DNA of 35,387 nucleotides from positions 1 to 35,387 of the forward strand of contig JALHJL010000043.1 of assembly GCA_022839625.1 (NCBI GenBank). Direction: 5' to 3'. The DNA comes from Phycisphaerales bacterium. Lineage in GTDB: Bacteria; Planctomycetota; Phycisphaerae; UBA1845; Fen-1342. This document shows positions 9,453 through 17,223 of this stretch, piece after piece; position 1 is the stretch's first letter; every line of letters begins with the position of its first letter. The translations under genes were made by a program, and so were the position numbers. The notes beneath the pieces are model-generated. The model did not search any database. It saw nothing but the letters and a program-made list of their open reading frames with translations, and was not told where the DNA came from.

Positions 9453-9608
9453 GTCCAGACGCCCGCCGCAGAAGTCTTCGTGGTCCACACGCCTGTAGCG
9501 TCGGACCTGAGCCTGCTCGCCGTGGCGGGTGTCCGACAGTTTTCGAGCCCAATGGGATCCTCGCCAGACACGGAGGTCCGGCGCTACAGTTCTGCGGCGG
9601 ACTGCTAG
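9453..9608. repeat. Palindromic MITE-like repeat, copy B (upstream of resB)
   Basis: This copy has the same orientation and ends as the copy at 7622-7754. It shares GTAGCGTCGGACCT, then TCGAGCC, ATCCTCGCC, GACACGGAGGTCCGGCGCTAC and the terminal TGCGGCGGACTGCTAG. It differs by a 20-base insertion near 9508-9527 that is itself GC-rich and partly palindromic. It sits where the resB promoter would be expected, so it may separate resB from its promoter or supply one. Confidence 0.85.
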
Positions 9609-10225
9609 GAGCCAGAGTCCGACATTGGTCCCGATTTCGGGGCAGTCTCCACTCGCTGCCGTTGCTCTCGGTAATCATAGCGGGCCTTCGTCTATGGGCC
9701 GGATCATTCCAGGCCCGGCGGCGCGGCGCGGGGACCGCGTGCTGCCGCGGAGTCCAGGCGTCATCATGGGACGGACCGGCGGCGGCGTCCATCATCTGAA
9801 GGTATTAGAAGGTGGTCGTAGTTATCGGACGTTCTATGGTGCCTGCTTGGGCGCGGCGGCTCGTCCTGGTGGACTGGCCGGACGCCTTCAGGATCGCGTG
9901 GGGCGCGCGGAATGTAATCGCCGCGTCGTAAACTGCCGGTTGAAATGGCGTTGCGCTCGGAGTCGACTCGCTTCCTAGAGGTGACAGGCGTCGGAAGCCC
10001 CGGGTAGCCGACACGTCGGTCAGGAATCAAGGGTTGGAGGCCCGAGGATGGAACGCGACTGGCGGGTTGAGCCCGGCGGCGCCTGCGGAGGAGGTGGGGG
10101 GCCTCGGGTGGGTCGCGAGGAACCGGTGCGGCGGACGACTGGGGGACGGGGCTGCGCTTGCATGCCCCGCAGGGGCCGTGGTCGCCGTTCGTGGCATCGC
10201 CGCCTTACCTGACCCCACGCCGCGC
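9609..10225. other. Long stretch without a recognised gene
   Basis: These roughly 620 bases lie between repeat copy B and the ribosomal promoter. Short open frames exist on both strands but none has a credible start site or resembles a family I know. I looked for tRNA, tmRNA, RNase P, SRP and 6S signatures and recognised none. CCCGAGG near 10042 can pair with CCTCGGG near 10102, but pairs of that size are expected by chance in DNA this GC-rich. Confidence 0.5.
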
Positions 10226-10273
10226 ATTTTTTGTCATTTCGGCTCTTGACGGAAGATGGCCGTCGGCTATGCT
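10226..10273 (+). promoter_or_regulatory. Sigma-70-type promoter with T-rich upstream element for the ribosomal operon
   Basis: TTGACG (10246-10251) and TATGCT (10268-10273) are separated by 16 bases. They match the -35 and -10 consensus closely in a genome where AT-rich hexamers are rare. Just upstream, ATTTTTTGTCATTT (10226-10239) lies where an UP element would contact the alpha C-terminal domain. The predicted transcript would start near 10280 and give a leader of about 67 bases before rpsJ. Confidence 0.75.
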
Positions 10274-10346
10274 AATCGGTCTCGGCGCATAGCGACCGGG
10301 ACGTGAGTCGGGGTAACGGATTGGACGCGCAGAGGTAAAAAGCCTC

Positions 10347-10655
10347 ATGGCGGGCGAGCGCATTCGCATTCGGATGGAGGCGTACGATCACCGGGCGCTG
10401 GATGCCTCGGCGCAGGAGATCGTGGAACAGGCCAAGCGCACCAGCGCGCGGGTCTGCGGGCCGATCCCGCTGCCGACTCGGATCGAGCGCTACACGGTCC
10501 TCCGCTCGCCGCACATCGACAAGAAGTCGCGCGAGCAATTCGAGATGCGCACGCACAAGCGCGTGATCGACATCTTCGAGCCGACTTCGCGCACGATGGA
10601 AGCGCTCAATCGTCTGGTCGTTCCAGCCGGCGTGTTCGTCAAGATCAAGGCCTAG
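10347..10655 (+). CDS. rpsJ: 30S ribosomal protein S10
   Basis: The 102-residue protein matches S10 along its whole length. It has RIRIRMEAYDHRALD at the start, the loop region GPIPLPTRIERYTVLRSPH in the middle and the typical ending. S10 binds the head of the small subunit and, as NusE, also takes part in transcription antitermination. It is the first gene of the operon, 74 bases after the predicted -10 box. AGAGG lies upstream of the ATG. Opening with rpsJ is the classical S10 order. Confidence 0.98.
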   Translation: MAGERIRIRMEAYDHRALDASAQEIVEQAKRTSARVCGPIPLPTRIERYTVLRSPHIDKKSREQFEMRTHKRVIDIFEPTSRTMEALNRLVVPAGVFVKIKA

Positions 10656-10734
10656 GCGACCCTTTCGCCAGCCGTTGAGTTTTCGCGAGGCGGGACCGAA
10701 CCCGTGGAGCCGCCTCAACCAGGAGAGCCGAGGT

Positions 10735-11394
10735 ATGTACCCGGCGATACTCGGAAAGAAAGTGGGCATGACGCAGGTCTTCGACCCCGGCGGGCAGCGC
10801 GTCCCGGTCACGCTCGTCGAAGCCGGCCCCTGCGTGGTCATGCAGGTCAAGACCGCGGACGGCCCGGACGGTTACCACGCCGTCCAGCTCGGGTTTGACG
10901 ACGTCAAGCCGCACCGCGCGACGCTCCCGGAGATCGGTCACGCCCGTCGGGCGAAGACCGGCCCGAAGCGCTTCGTCCGCGAGATTCGCCTGGCCGAGGC
11001 CGCCGGGAAGGAAGTCGGCGACACGGTCACGGTCAGCCTTTTCGCCGACGCCGACGTCAAGTTTGTGGATGTAATCGGGGTGACCAAGGGGCGGGGTTTC
11101 CAGGGCGTAATGAAGCGCTGGGGCTTTGGCGGACAGCCGGGCTCGCACGGCACGGAGCGGAAGCACCGGTCGGCGGGCAGCATTGGCGGCCGCGCTCAGA
11201 ACCGCGGCACCAGCGGTGCGCTGAAGAAGGGTAAGCGGATGGCGGGGCACATGGGGAATGCAGGGCGGACCGCGTCCTGCCAGGCGCTGGTCGGCGTGGA
11301 CGCCGAACATAACCTCCTGCTGATCCACGGCTCGGTTCCGGGGCCGACGGGCGGCTATGTCATCGTACGGAAGTCGAAGACCCGCGTGAGTTAG
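10735..11394 (+). CDS. rplC: 50S ribosomal protein L3
   Basis: The 219-residue L3 starts MYPAILGKKVGMTQVFDPGG, the standard N-terminus of the family. The long central extension reaching the peptidyl transferase centre is present (KGRGFQGVMKRWGFGGQP, then SHGTERKHRSAGSIGG). I chose the ATG at 10735 over an earlier in-frame start at 10675, because AGGAGAGCCGAGGT precedes it and homologues begin there. L3 is an early assembly protein that binds 23S rRNA. The 79-base gap after rpsJ is one of the larger gaps in the operon. Confidence 0.98.
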   Translation: MYPAILGKKVGMTQVFDPGGQRVPVTLVEAGPCVVMQVKTADGPDGYHAVQLGFDDVKPHRATLPEIGHARRAKTGPKRFVREIRLAEAAGKEVGDTVTVSLFADADVKFVDVIGVTKGRGFQGVMKRWGFGGQPGSHGTERKHRSAGSIGGRAQNRGTSGALKKGKRMAGHMGNAGRTASCQALVGVDAEHNLLLIHGSVPGPTGGYVIVRKSKTRVS

Positions 11395-11408
11395 ATGGAA
11401 GCAGTCCG

Positions 11409-12053
11409 ATGCTAACCGTACCGGTATACAACCCGTCGGGCACCAAGATCGGCGACGAGTCGCTGGACGAGGAGTTGCTCGGCGGTCGCGTCAACGCCGC
11501 TCTGCTCAAGCAGGCGGTCGTGGCGTATCACGCCAACCGGCGTCAGGGCAGTGCCCAGACCAAGAGCCGGGCCGATGTCGAGGGGTCGTCGCGCAAGATC
11601 TATCGGCAGAAGGGTTCCGGGCGGGCGCGCATGGGCAACGTGCGCACGCCGCAACGCCGCGGCGGCGGCATGGCCTTCGCCAAGCGGCCGCGGGACTTTC
11701 GGCAGACGCTGCCGGTGAAGATGCGGCGTCTGGCGCGGAATCAGGCGGTCCTGGCCAAGATCCAGAGTGCGGATGCTCTGATCATCGAGGGGTTGAAGAT
11801 CGAGGCGCCGAAGACGGCGCCTTTCGCGCGAATGTTGGCGGCGGTCGAAGCCGACCGCGGTTGCGTGTTTGCGACGCGCGGCATCGACACCGGGATTTAC
11901 CGGAGTGGCCGCAACATCCCGCGGACGGAGATCACGGACGTGGCGGCGCTGAACGCGCACCAGATCCTGTCGCGGCGGAAGCTGGTGTTTACGCGGGAGG
12001 CGTTCGAGCAGTTCAAGGCGATTGTCGGGGTGGGCGGCGGCGGGGAGGGTTAA
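11409..12053 (+). CDS. rplD: 50S ribosomal protein L4
   Basis: The 214-residue L4 has the conserved extended loop KIYRQKGSGRARMGNVRTPQ followed by RRGGGMAFAKRPRDF, which reaches the peptide exit tunnel. In enterobacteria L4 also represses its own operon by binding the S10 leader. Whether that happens here cannot be seen. The protein ends in a short Gly-rich tail. Only 14 bases separate it from rplC, and rplW starts 3 bases after it, so translation is probably coupled. Confidence 0.98.
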   Translation: MLTVPVYNPSGTKIGDESLDEELLGGRVNAALLKQAVVAYHANRRQGSAQTKSRADVEGSSRKIYRQKGSGRARMGNVRTPQRRGGGMAFAKRPRDFRQTLPVKMRRLARNQAVLAKIQSADALIIEGLKIEAPKTAPFARMLAAVEADRGCVFATRGIDTGIYRSGRNIPRTEITDVAALNAHQILSRRKLVFTREAFEQFKAIVGVGGGGEG

Positions 12054-12056
12054 GCG

Positions 12057-12350
12057 ATGGACATTTACCACACGGTCATCCGTCCGCTCGTAACCGAGAA
12101 AACGACGTACCAGGCGCGTCAGACGGCGAAGGCGCACGGCGGCACCTACAGCTTCGAGGTGCATCCGCTGGCGAACAAGACGCAGATCAAGGACGCGGTC
12201 GAGAAGATTTACGGCGTGCGGGTGCTCGACGTGCGAACCTCGAACCGGCCCGGGAAGCTGCGGCGGTTCCGGTTCCGGTACGGCCGCACGCGCCAGACGA
12301 AGAAAGCCGTCGTGACGGTGGACCGGGACAGCCACATTGACCTGTTCTAG
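12057..12350 (+). CDS. rplW: 50S ribosomal protein L23
   Basis: The 97-residue L23 opens with DIYHTVIRPLVTEKTTYQ, the family signature, and contains the expected AVEKIYGVRVLDVRTSNRPG core. L23 lies at the tunnel exit, where trigger factor and SRP dock on the ribosome. The start codon is 3 bases after the rplD stop. The length is typical for bacteria. Confidence 0.98.
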   Translation: MDIYHTVIRPLVTEKTTYQARQTAKAHGGTYSFEVHPLANKTQIKDAVEKIYGVRVLDVRTSNRPGKLRRFRFRYGRTRQTKKAVVTVDRDSHIDLF

Positions 12351-12379
12351 GCGAGCGGCGTAGACGTGAGGAAGCGCGA

Positions 12380-13252
12380 ATGGGCGTGATAATTTACAAG
12401 CCGACCTCCGCCGGGCGACGCAACGCCAGCGTGAACGACCTGTCCGAGGTTACTTTCCGCCACCAGAATCGGCCGGAGAGGTCGCTGCTGGAGTCGCGGA
12501 AGCGTTCCGGCGGCCGCAATCACTCCGGCAAGATCACGGCCTGGCACCGGGGCGGCGGTCATAAGCGCCGCTACCGCGTCATCGACTTCAAGCGCACCGT
12601 GGACGGTCAGCCGGCCAAGGTGCAGGAAGTCCAGTACGACCCGAACCGCTCCTGTCACATCGCGCTGCTGGAGTACCCCGGCGGCGAGAAGCGCTACATC
12701 CTGGCGCCTCTGGGCCTGAAGGCGGGCGACGTGGTCGAGAGCGGCCAGAAGGTCGAGCCGAAGATCGGCAACTGCATGCCGCTGGCGTCGATTCCGGTGG
12801 GCATGGCGATCCACAACATCGAGATGTGCGCGGGCCAGGGCGGCAAGCTGGTCCGGACGGCGGGGGGCCAGGCGCGGCTGATGGCCCGCGAGGGGAACTG
12901 GGCGACGATCCTGCTGCCCTCGGGCGAGATGCGGCAGGTGCGCGTCGAGTGCCGCGCGACCGTGGGGCAGCTCGGCAATCTGGATCATCAGAACGTGCGC
13001 ATCGGGAAGGCCGGCCGGACGCGTCACATGGGGCGGCGCCCGCACGTGCGCGGCAAGGCGATGAACCCGCACGCGCACCCGCTGGGCGGCGGAGAGGGTC
13101 GCAGCAATGGCGGCCGGCACCCCTGTTCCCCCTGGGGCACGCTGGCCAAGGGCGGCCGCACCCGCAATCCGCGGGCCCGGTCGAACCGGCGGATCCTCCG
13201 GCGGCGCATGACCAAGTCGTACGGGGAAGCGAAACTGAGAAGGAAGTGGTAG
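12380..13252 (+). CDS. rplB: 50S ribosomal protein L2
   Basis: The 290-residue L2 supports subunit association and the peptidyl transferase centre. The N-terminal RNA-binding domain contains GRNHSGKITAWHRGGGHKRR (45-64) and the C-terminal part GRRPHVRGKAMNP. The usually near-invariant DHPHGGGEGR loop reads AHPLGGGEGR here (232-241). The His corresponding to E. coli H229 is kept (H233), while the flanking Asp and second His are Ala and Leu. The C-terminus carries about 12 extra, mostly basic residues. Spacing to rplW is 29 bases. Confidence 0.98.
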   Translation: MGVIIYKPTSAGRRNASVNDLSEVTFRHQNRPERSLLESRKRSGGRNHSGKITAWHRGGGHKRRYRVIDFKRTVDGQPAKVQEVQYDPNRSCHIALLEYPGGEKRYILAPLGLKAGDVVESGQKVEPKIGNCMPLASIPVGMAIHNIEMCAGQGGKLVRTAGGQARLMAREGNWATILLPSGEMRQVRVECRATVGQLGNLDHQNVRIGKAGRTRHMGRRPHVRGKAMNPHAHPLGGGEGRSNGGRHPCSPWGTLAKGGRTRNPRARSNRRILRRRMTKSYGEAKLRRKW

Positions 13253-13281
13253 GCCCGGGTCGCCGGGACTGAGGATCGACA

Positions 13282-13557
13282 ATGTCGCGCAGCCTGAAGA
13301 AGGGACCCTACGTGGACGAGGCGCTGTTCCGCAAGGTGCAGCAGGCCCGCCTGTCGAGCAGCCACCTGCCGATCCGCACCTGGAGCCGGGCGTGCACGAT
13401 CGTGCCGGAGTTCGTGGGCGTGCACTTCGAGGTTCACAACGGCAAGACCTTCGTGAAGGTGTACGTGACCGAGGACATGGTGGGTCACAAGCTGGGCGAG
13501 TTTGCGCCGACGCGCACGTTCCGGGCCCACACGGCCCGGCAGGCGGCGGCGAAGTAG
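13282..13557 (+). CDS. rpsS: 30S ribosomal protein S19
   Basis: The 91-residue S19 starts MSRSLKKGPYVDEALFRKV and contains IRTWSRACTIVPEFVG and the ending region GEFAPTRTFRAHT. All are standard. S19 sits in the head of the small subunit in complex with S13. The gene is 29 bases after rplB and 21 before rplV. Confidence 0.98.
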   Translation: MSRSLKKGPYVDEALFRKVQQARLSSSHLPIRTWSRACTIVPEFVGVHFEVHNGKTFVKVYVTEDMVGHKLGEFAPTRTFRAHTARQAAAK

Positions 13558-13578
13558 GGCAACCGGAGAGAGTCATCG

Positions 13579-13911
13579 ATGGCCTGGAGAGCAACGCATC
13601 GCTTCGCCCGGATTGCTGACCGGAAGGTCCGGCTGGTGGTCGACCTGATCCGCGGGCTGCCGTGCGACGAAGCCGTGGAGGTCCTGCGGTTCACCCATCG
13701 CCGGGCCGCGACGATGGTCGACCGCGTCCTGAAATCCGCCATGGCCAGCGCCAACGAGCAAGAGGCCCCCATGAACAAGCTGTACATCACGGAGGCCCGT
13801 GTGGATTCGGGGCCGATCATCAAGCGCTTCCGGGCCAAGGATCGCGGCCGCGCGCATTCGATTCATAAGCGGACCAGCCACATCAGCGTGGCCGTGGACG
13901 AGAGGGACTAG
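13579..13911 (+). CDS. rplV: 50S ribosomal protein L22
   Basis: The 110-residue L22 has the conserved N-terminal helix region (RKVRLVVDLIRGLPCDEAVE) and the C-terminal hairpin DSGPIIKRFRAKDRGRAHSI, which lines the peptide tunnel. Macrolide-resistance mutations in other species map to this hairpin. The sequence here looks ordinary. rpsC begins 3 bases after its stop. Confidence 0.98.
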   Translation: MAWRATHRFARIADRKVRLVVDLIRGLPCDEAVEVLRFTHRRAATMVDRVLKSAMASANEQEAPMNKLYITEARVDSGPIIKRFRAKDRGRAHSIHKRTSHISVAVDERD

Positions 13912-13914
13912 AGC

Positions 13915-14604
13915 GTGGGCCAGAAGTGCAATCCCATCGGGTTCCGGGTCGGCATCACCGAAGGCTGGAAGTCGCGCTGGTACGCGCCCAAACCCGCCTT
14001 CGGCACGTTCCTCGTCGAAGACGAGATGATCCGCAAGTACATCGACGACACGCTGAACAAGCAGCCGCCGTACGCCGGCGTGTCGCGGGTGGAGATCGAG
14101 CGGACGCGCGACGAGGTCAAGGTCTTCCTGCACACCGCCCGGCCGGGCATGGTGATCGGCGCCAAGGGGGCCGAAGTCGAGAAGCTCAAGGAGCGGCTGG
14201 AGGAGCTGATCGACCGCCGCGTCGCGGTCAACATCATCGAGATCAAGAACCCCGACCTGGATGCCTTCCTCGTCGGGCTGTCGATTGGCGAGCAGCTCAA
14301 GAAGCGCATGAGCTTCCGCCGCGTCATGAAGCAGAAGTGCGAGGCCGCGATCGAGGCCGGTGCCAAGGGCGTGAAGATCATCTGCTCGGGGCGGCTCGGC
14401 AATGCGGAGATGGCCCGCACCGAAACGCAGATGTTGGGGTCGATCCCGCTCCAGACGCTCCAGGCCGAGGTGGACTACGCCGTCACGACCGCCGTGACCA
14501 CGGTCGGGGCGATCGGGATCAAGGTCTGGATTCACCGCGGCATGTACGGCGAGCAGCCGGTCGAGCGGGCGGAAGGCCGTTTCCGCCGCCGAGCGCGCCG
14601 CTAG
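13915..14604 (+). CDS. rpsC: 30S ribosomal protein S3
   Basis: The 229-residue S3 starts at GTG with MGQKCNPIGFRVGITEGW, the normal N-terminus. The type 2 KH domain shows the GxxG-type motif in VIGAKGAEVEKLK, and the C-terminal domain has GRLGNAEMARTE and a Gly-Val-Lys-Ile core. S3 lines the mRNA entry channel and contributes to helicase activity there. The GTG lies 3 bases after the rplV stop. The ending is short and basic. Confidence 0.98.
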   Translation: MGQKCNPIGFRVGITEGWKSRWYAPKPAFGTFLVEDEMIRKYIDDTLNKQPPYAGVSRVEIERTRDEVKVFLHTARPGMVIGAKGAEVEKLKERLEELIDRRVAVNIIEIKNPDLDAFLVGLSIGEQLKKRMSFRRVMKQKCEAAIEAGAKGVKIICSGRLGNAEMARTETQMLGSIPLQTLQAEVDYAVTTAVTTVGAIGIKVWIHRGMYGEQPVERAEGRFRRRARR

Positions 14605-14622
14605 AGGCCAGGAGTCGTTGCC

Positions 14623-15039
14623 ATGCAAATGCCGAAGCGCGTGAAGTACCGCAAAGCCCAGAAGGGGCGGATCCGCGGGAACGCGACGCGCGGGAACACG
14701 GTGTCGTTCGGGGACTACGGCCTGCAAGCGCTCGAGCCGGGGCGGGTGACGGCCCGGCACATCGAGGCGGGCCGCGTGGCGGCCTCGCACTACCTGGCGC
14801 GCGAGGGCCGCGTGTACGTCCGCATCTTTCCGCACAAGCCGGTGTCCGGCAAGCCGCTGGAGACCCGCATGGGCAAGGGCAAGGGCGAACCGGCGTTCTG
14901 GACGGCGATCGTTAAGGCCGGGACGGTGTTGTACGAGGTGGGCGGGATCGGCGAGGAAGCGGCCAAGCAGGCCCTGCTGCGCGTGGCCCACAAGATGCCG
15001 GTGCGGACCCGCTTCGTCCACCGGCGACACAGCGTGTAG
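14623..15039 (+). CDS. rplP: 50S ribosomal protein L16
   Basis: The 138-residue L16 opens MQMPKRVKYRKAQKGRIRG. It keeps the conserved FGDYGLQALEPGRVTARHIE and the loop HKPVSGKPLETRMGKGKGEP near the A- and P-site tRNA. L16 is a late assembly protein of the large subunit. It follows rpsC by 18 bases and precedes rpmC by 9, as in most bacterial S10 operons. Confidence 0.98.
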   Translation: MQMPKRVKYRKAQKGRIRGNATRGNTVSFGDYGLQALEPGRVTARHIEAGRVAASHYLAREGRVYVRIFPHKPVSGKPLETRMGKGKGEPAFWTAIVKAGTVLYEVGGIGEEAAKQALLRVAHKMPVRTRFVHRRHSV

Positions 15040-15048
15040 GGAACGGCC

Positions 15049-15288
15049 ATGAAGATGGAAGTCGTCCGCCGCATGAAGACCGACGAGCTGCACAGTGAGC
15101 TGGCGCACCTGCGCCGGCACCTGTTCGACCTGCGGGCGCAGGCCGTGACGGAGAAACTGGAAGACCCGACGCAGTTGCTCAAGACCCGCCGCGACATCGC
15201 GCGCCTGCTGACCGTCCTGCACGAGCGGCAGGAGCGCAACATCGAACAACGCCAGCGGCAGATTACGACCCGGGCGGCGCGGCGGTGA
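15049..15288 (+). CDS. rpmC: 50S ribosomal protein L29
   Basis: The 79-residue L29 has the two-helix hairpin typical of the family: MKTDELHSELAHLRRHLFDL, then a helix ending in KTRRDIARLLTVLHER. A C-terminal tail of about 15 Gln/Arg-rich residues makes it slightly longer than E. coli L29 (63 residues). L29 lies beside L23 at the tunnel exit. A second ATG 6 bases on is possible, but the first is next to GGAACGGCC and gives a normal N-terminus. Confidence 0.96.
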   Translation: MKMEVVRRMKTDELHSELAHLRRHLFDLRAQAVTEKLEDPTQLLKTRRDIARLLTVLHERQERNIEQRQRQITTRAARR

Positions 15289-15318
15289 AGCTGAGGAACC
15301 TGTATCCGTTCTAACGGG

Positions 15319-15648
15319 ATGATGCCAATGACCGCAGACACACCTGGCGACCGGACGGCCACCGCGGCGGCCAAGACCCGCAAGCGGCGCGCGACGCGCG
15401 TGGGGGTCGTGACCTCGACCGCCCGGCAGAAGACGATCGCCGTCACGGTCCAGTACCTCGTGAAGCATCCCAAGTACGGCAAGTACACGCGGCGGAGCAC
15501 CGTACTGCATGCCCACGATGAGAAGAGCGCGTGCCGGCTGGGCGACGTGGTCGAGGTCGCCGAGACGCGTCCGATGAGCAAGACGAAGTGCTGGCGGTTG
15601 GTGCGGATCGTCACCGCGGCCCCGGTCGAGAAAGGGGGCGAGGGATGA
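15319..15648 (+). CDS. rpsQ: 30S ribosomal protein S17
   Basis: The 109-residue S17 has the OB-fold core: RVGVVTSTARQKTIAVTV, then HPKYGKYTRRSTVLHAHDE and GDVVEVAETRPMSKTKCW. An N-terminal extension of about 25 Ala/Thr/Lys-rich residues precedes the core and makes it longer than the usual 80-90. The start could lie at either of two nearby ATGs (15319 or 15328). The last base of its stop region overlaps the rplN start in an ATGA arrangement, so the two are probably translationally coupled. Confidence 0.96.
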   Translation: MMPMTADTPGDRTATAAAKTRKRRATRVGVVTSTARQKTIAVTVQYLVKHPKYGKYTRRSTVLHAHDEKSACRLGDVVEVAETRPMSKTKCWRLVRIVTAAPVEKGGEG

Positions 15649-16034
15649 TCAGCCAGTACTCGCGGCTGGACGTGGCGGACAACACCGGGGCCAAGAAGCT
15701 CATGTGCATCCAGGTGCTGAAGGGGCGGTCCGCGCGGCAGGGCAAGCCGCGCCGCAACACCGGCGGCGTGGGCGACATCGTGATCTGCTCGGTGAAGCAG
15801 GCCATGCCGCAGTCCGACCTCAAGAAGGGCGACAAGGTCCGTTGTGTGGTGGTGCGCACCAAGTACCCCACGCGGCGCCGGGACGGCAGTTACGTCCGCT
15901 TCGACAGCAACGCCGCGGTCATCATCGACAGCGAGAACAACCCCAAGGGCACGCGCGTCTTTGGAGCGGTGGCGCGGGAGCTGCGCGAGAAGAACTTCAC
16001 GAAGATCATCTCGCTGGCGGAGGAGGTCTGGTAG
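15645..16034 (+). CDS. rplN: 50S ribosomal protein L14
   Basis: The 129-residue L14 begins MISQYSRLDVADNTGAKKLM and has the conserved VLKGRSARQGKPRRNTGGVG-type loop and the ending region KIISLAEEV. L14 contacts 16S rRNA helix 14 at the intersubunit bridge. The ATG at 15645 overlaps the rpsQ stop by four bases and is preceded by GGGGGCGAGGG. The length is close to the E. coli 123. Confidence 0.98.
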   Translation: MISQYSRLDVADNTGAKKLMCIQVLKGRSARQGKPRRNTGGVGDIVICSVKQAMPQSDLKKGDKVRCVVVRTKYPTRRRDGSYVRFDSNAAVIIDSENNPKGTRVFGAVARELREKNFTKIISLAEEVW

Positions 16035-16036
16035 CG

Positions 16037-16459
16037 ATGGCGGCGCGGCTGAAGAAGGACGACATCGTGGTGGTGATCTCCGGCGATCACAAGGGGGCGC
16101 GCGGCAAGGTGCTGCGCGTGATCCCGGAGAAGCAGCGGGTGCTGGTCGAAGGGGTGAACATGGTGTACCGGCACGTGCGCAAGAGCCAGCGCAACCCGCA
16201 GGGCGGCCGGATTCGCAAAGAGGCGCCGCTGCCCTGGTCGAAGGTCATGCCGCTCGATCCCAAGGCCGACCGGGGTGTGCGCGTGCGCATTGAGCGGTTG
16301 CCGGACGCTTCCGGCCGGGTCGTCGGGCGGCGCGTGTGTGCCGGGCGCGGAGGCAGCGGGGCGGTGCTCAGCGACGTGACGCATGCCGAGCGGAAGGGTA
16401 GCGGGCGTGTTTCGCCGGGTGGCGTGGGCGTCCCGCCGGTGAAAGGGGAGAAGCGCTGA
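16037..16459 (+). CDS. rplX: 50S ribosomal protein L24 with C-terminal extension
   Basis: The N-terminal 75 residues are ordinary L24, with a KOW motif in DDIVVVISGDHKGARGKVLR and the partner strand NMVYRHVRKSQRNPQGGR. The protein is 140 residues, against about 104 in E. coli. The last 35 or so residues (GRVVGRRVCAGRGGSGAVLS onward) are Gly/Val/Arg-rich and do not look like the family. L24 starts large-subunit assembly and sits at the tunnel exit. The start is 3 bases after the rplN stop, and its own stop overlaps the rplE start as ATGA. Confidence 0.96.
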   Translation: MAARLKKDDIVVVISGDHKGARGKVLRVIPEKQRVLVEGVNMVYRHVRKSQRNPQGGRIRKEAPLPWSKVMPLDPKADRGVRVRIERLPDASGRVVGRRVCAGRGGSGAVLSDVTHAERKGSGRVSPGGVGVPPVKGEKR

Positions 16460-17019
16460 TGGCCCGGTTGCTGGAGAGATACCGACAGGACGTGATGCCG
16501 AAGCTCAAGACGGAGCTGGGGCGTCCGAACCCGATGTCGCTGCCGAAATTGGACAAGATCGTCGTTTCGATCGGCCTGGGCAAGGCGGTCGCGGAGTCGG
16601 GGAACAAGGCCCGCGAGAACAAGCGCTTTGCCGAGGCCGAAAGTGCCCTGGCGACGGTGACCGGCCAGAAGCCCCTGGTCTGCAAGGCCCGCAAGAGCGT
16701 GTCCAACTTCAAGCTCCGGCAGGGGTACGACGTGGGCCTGAAGGTGACCCTGCGCGGGCGGCGCATGTACGAGTTTCTCGATCGGCTGATCAGCCTGGCC
16801 GTCCCGCGCGTGCGCGACTTCCGCGGCCTGAACCCGGGCGGCTTTGACGGCCGCGGGAATTACGGGATGGGGCTGACCGAGTACGGCGTGTTCCCGGAGA
16901 TCAACCCCGACAAGGTGACCTTTCAGCAAGGCATGAATATCACGATCTGCACGACCGCCCGCAACGACGGCGAGGCGCGCCTGTTGCTCACGCTGCTTGG
17001 GATGCCGTTTAGGAGCTAG
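16459..17019 (+). CDS. rplE: 50S ribosomal protein L5
   Basis: The 186-residue L5 binds 5S rRNA and the P-site tRNA elbow. Diagnostic stretches are SLPKLDKIVVSIGLGKAV, TGQKPLVCKARKSVSNFKLR, GRRMYEFLDRLISLAVPRVR and TEYGVFPEI. The length matches the family. It overlaps rplX by one base and is followed by rpsN after 7 bases, the classical spc order. Confidence 0.98.
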   Translation: MARLLERYRQDVMPKLKTELGRPNPMSLPKLDKIVVSIGLGKAVAESGNKARENKRFAEAESALATVTGQKPLVCKARKSVSNFKLRQGYDVGLKVTLRGRRMYEFLDRLISLAVPRVRDFRGLNPGGFDGRGNYGMGLTEYGVFPEINPDKVTFQQGMNITICTTARNDGEARLLLTLLGMPFRS

Positions 17020-17026
17020 GTTCACT

Positions 17027-17212
17027 ATGGCCAGACTGGGTCTCAGGTTGAAGTGCAAGAAGCCGCCCAAGTACCGGGTGCGGGCCTATACGCGCTGCGA
17101 GCTGTGCGGCCGCGCGCGGGCTGTCTATCGCAAGTTCAAGATCTGCCGCTGCTGCTTCCGGAAGCTGGCCCACGAGGGCCGGATCCCGGGGGTACGCAAG
17201 GCCAGTTGGTAG
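17027..17212 (+). CDS. rpsN: 30S ribosomal protein S14, zinc-binding (type Z) form
   Basis: This 61-residue S14 is the short, zinc-binding form. Cys24 and Cys27 in CELC and Cys40 and Cys43 in CRCC make the four-Cys site, and the ending EGRIPGVRKASW is typical. The ATG at 17027 was chosen because homologues start MARxG; an earlier in-frame ATG lies inside rplE. S14 assembles late into the head of the small subunit. Confidence 0.98.
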   Translation: MARLGLRLKCKKPPKYRVRAYTRCELCGRARAVYRKFKICRCCFRKLAHEGRIPGVRKASW

Positions 17213-17223
17213 GGACGCTGACG

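Noticed and set aside
9572..9608. Longer resB starting at ATG 9571
   Set aside because: The added 52 residues are translated repeat sequence and a GTG with a better site lies at 9415.
10042..10117. Possible pseudoknot: CCCGAGG with CCTCGGG and CGCGAC with GTCGCG
   Set aside because: Short GC pairs of this kind are common by chance here, and the fold matches no RNA family I know.
13573..15516. Open frame of 647 codons on the minus strand opposite rplV-rpsQ
   Set aside because: All five plus-strand ribosomal genes under it are certain. The antisense frame is a by-product of codon bias.
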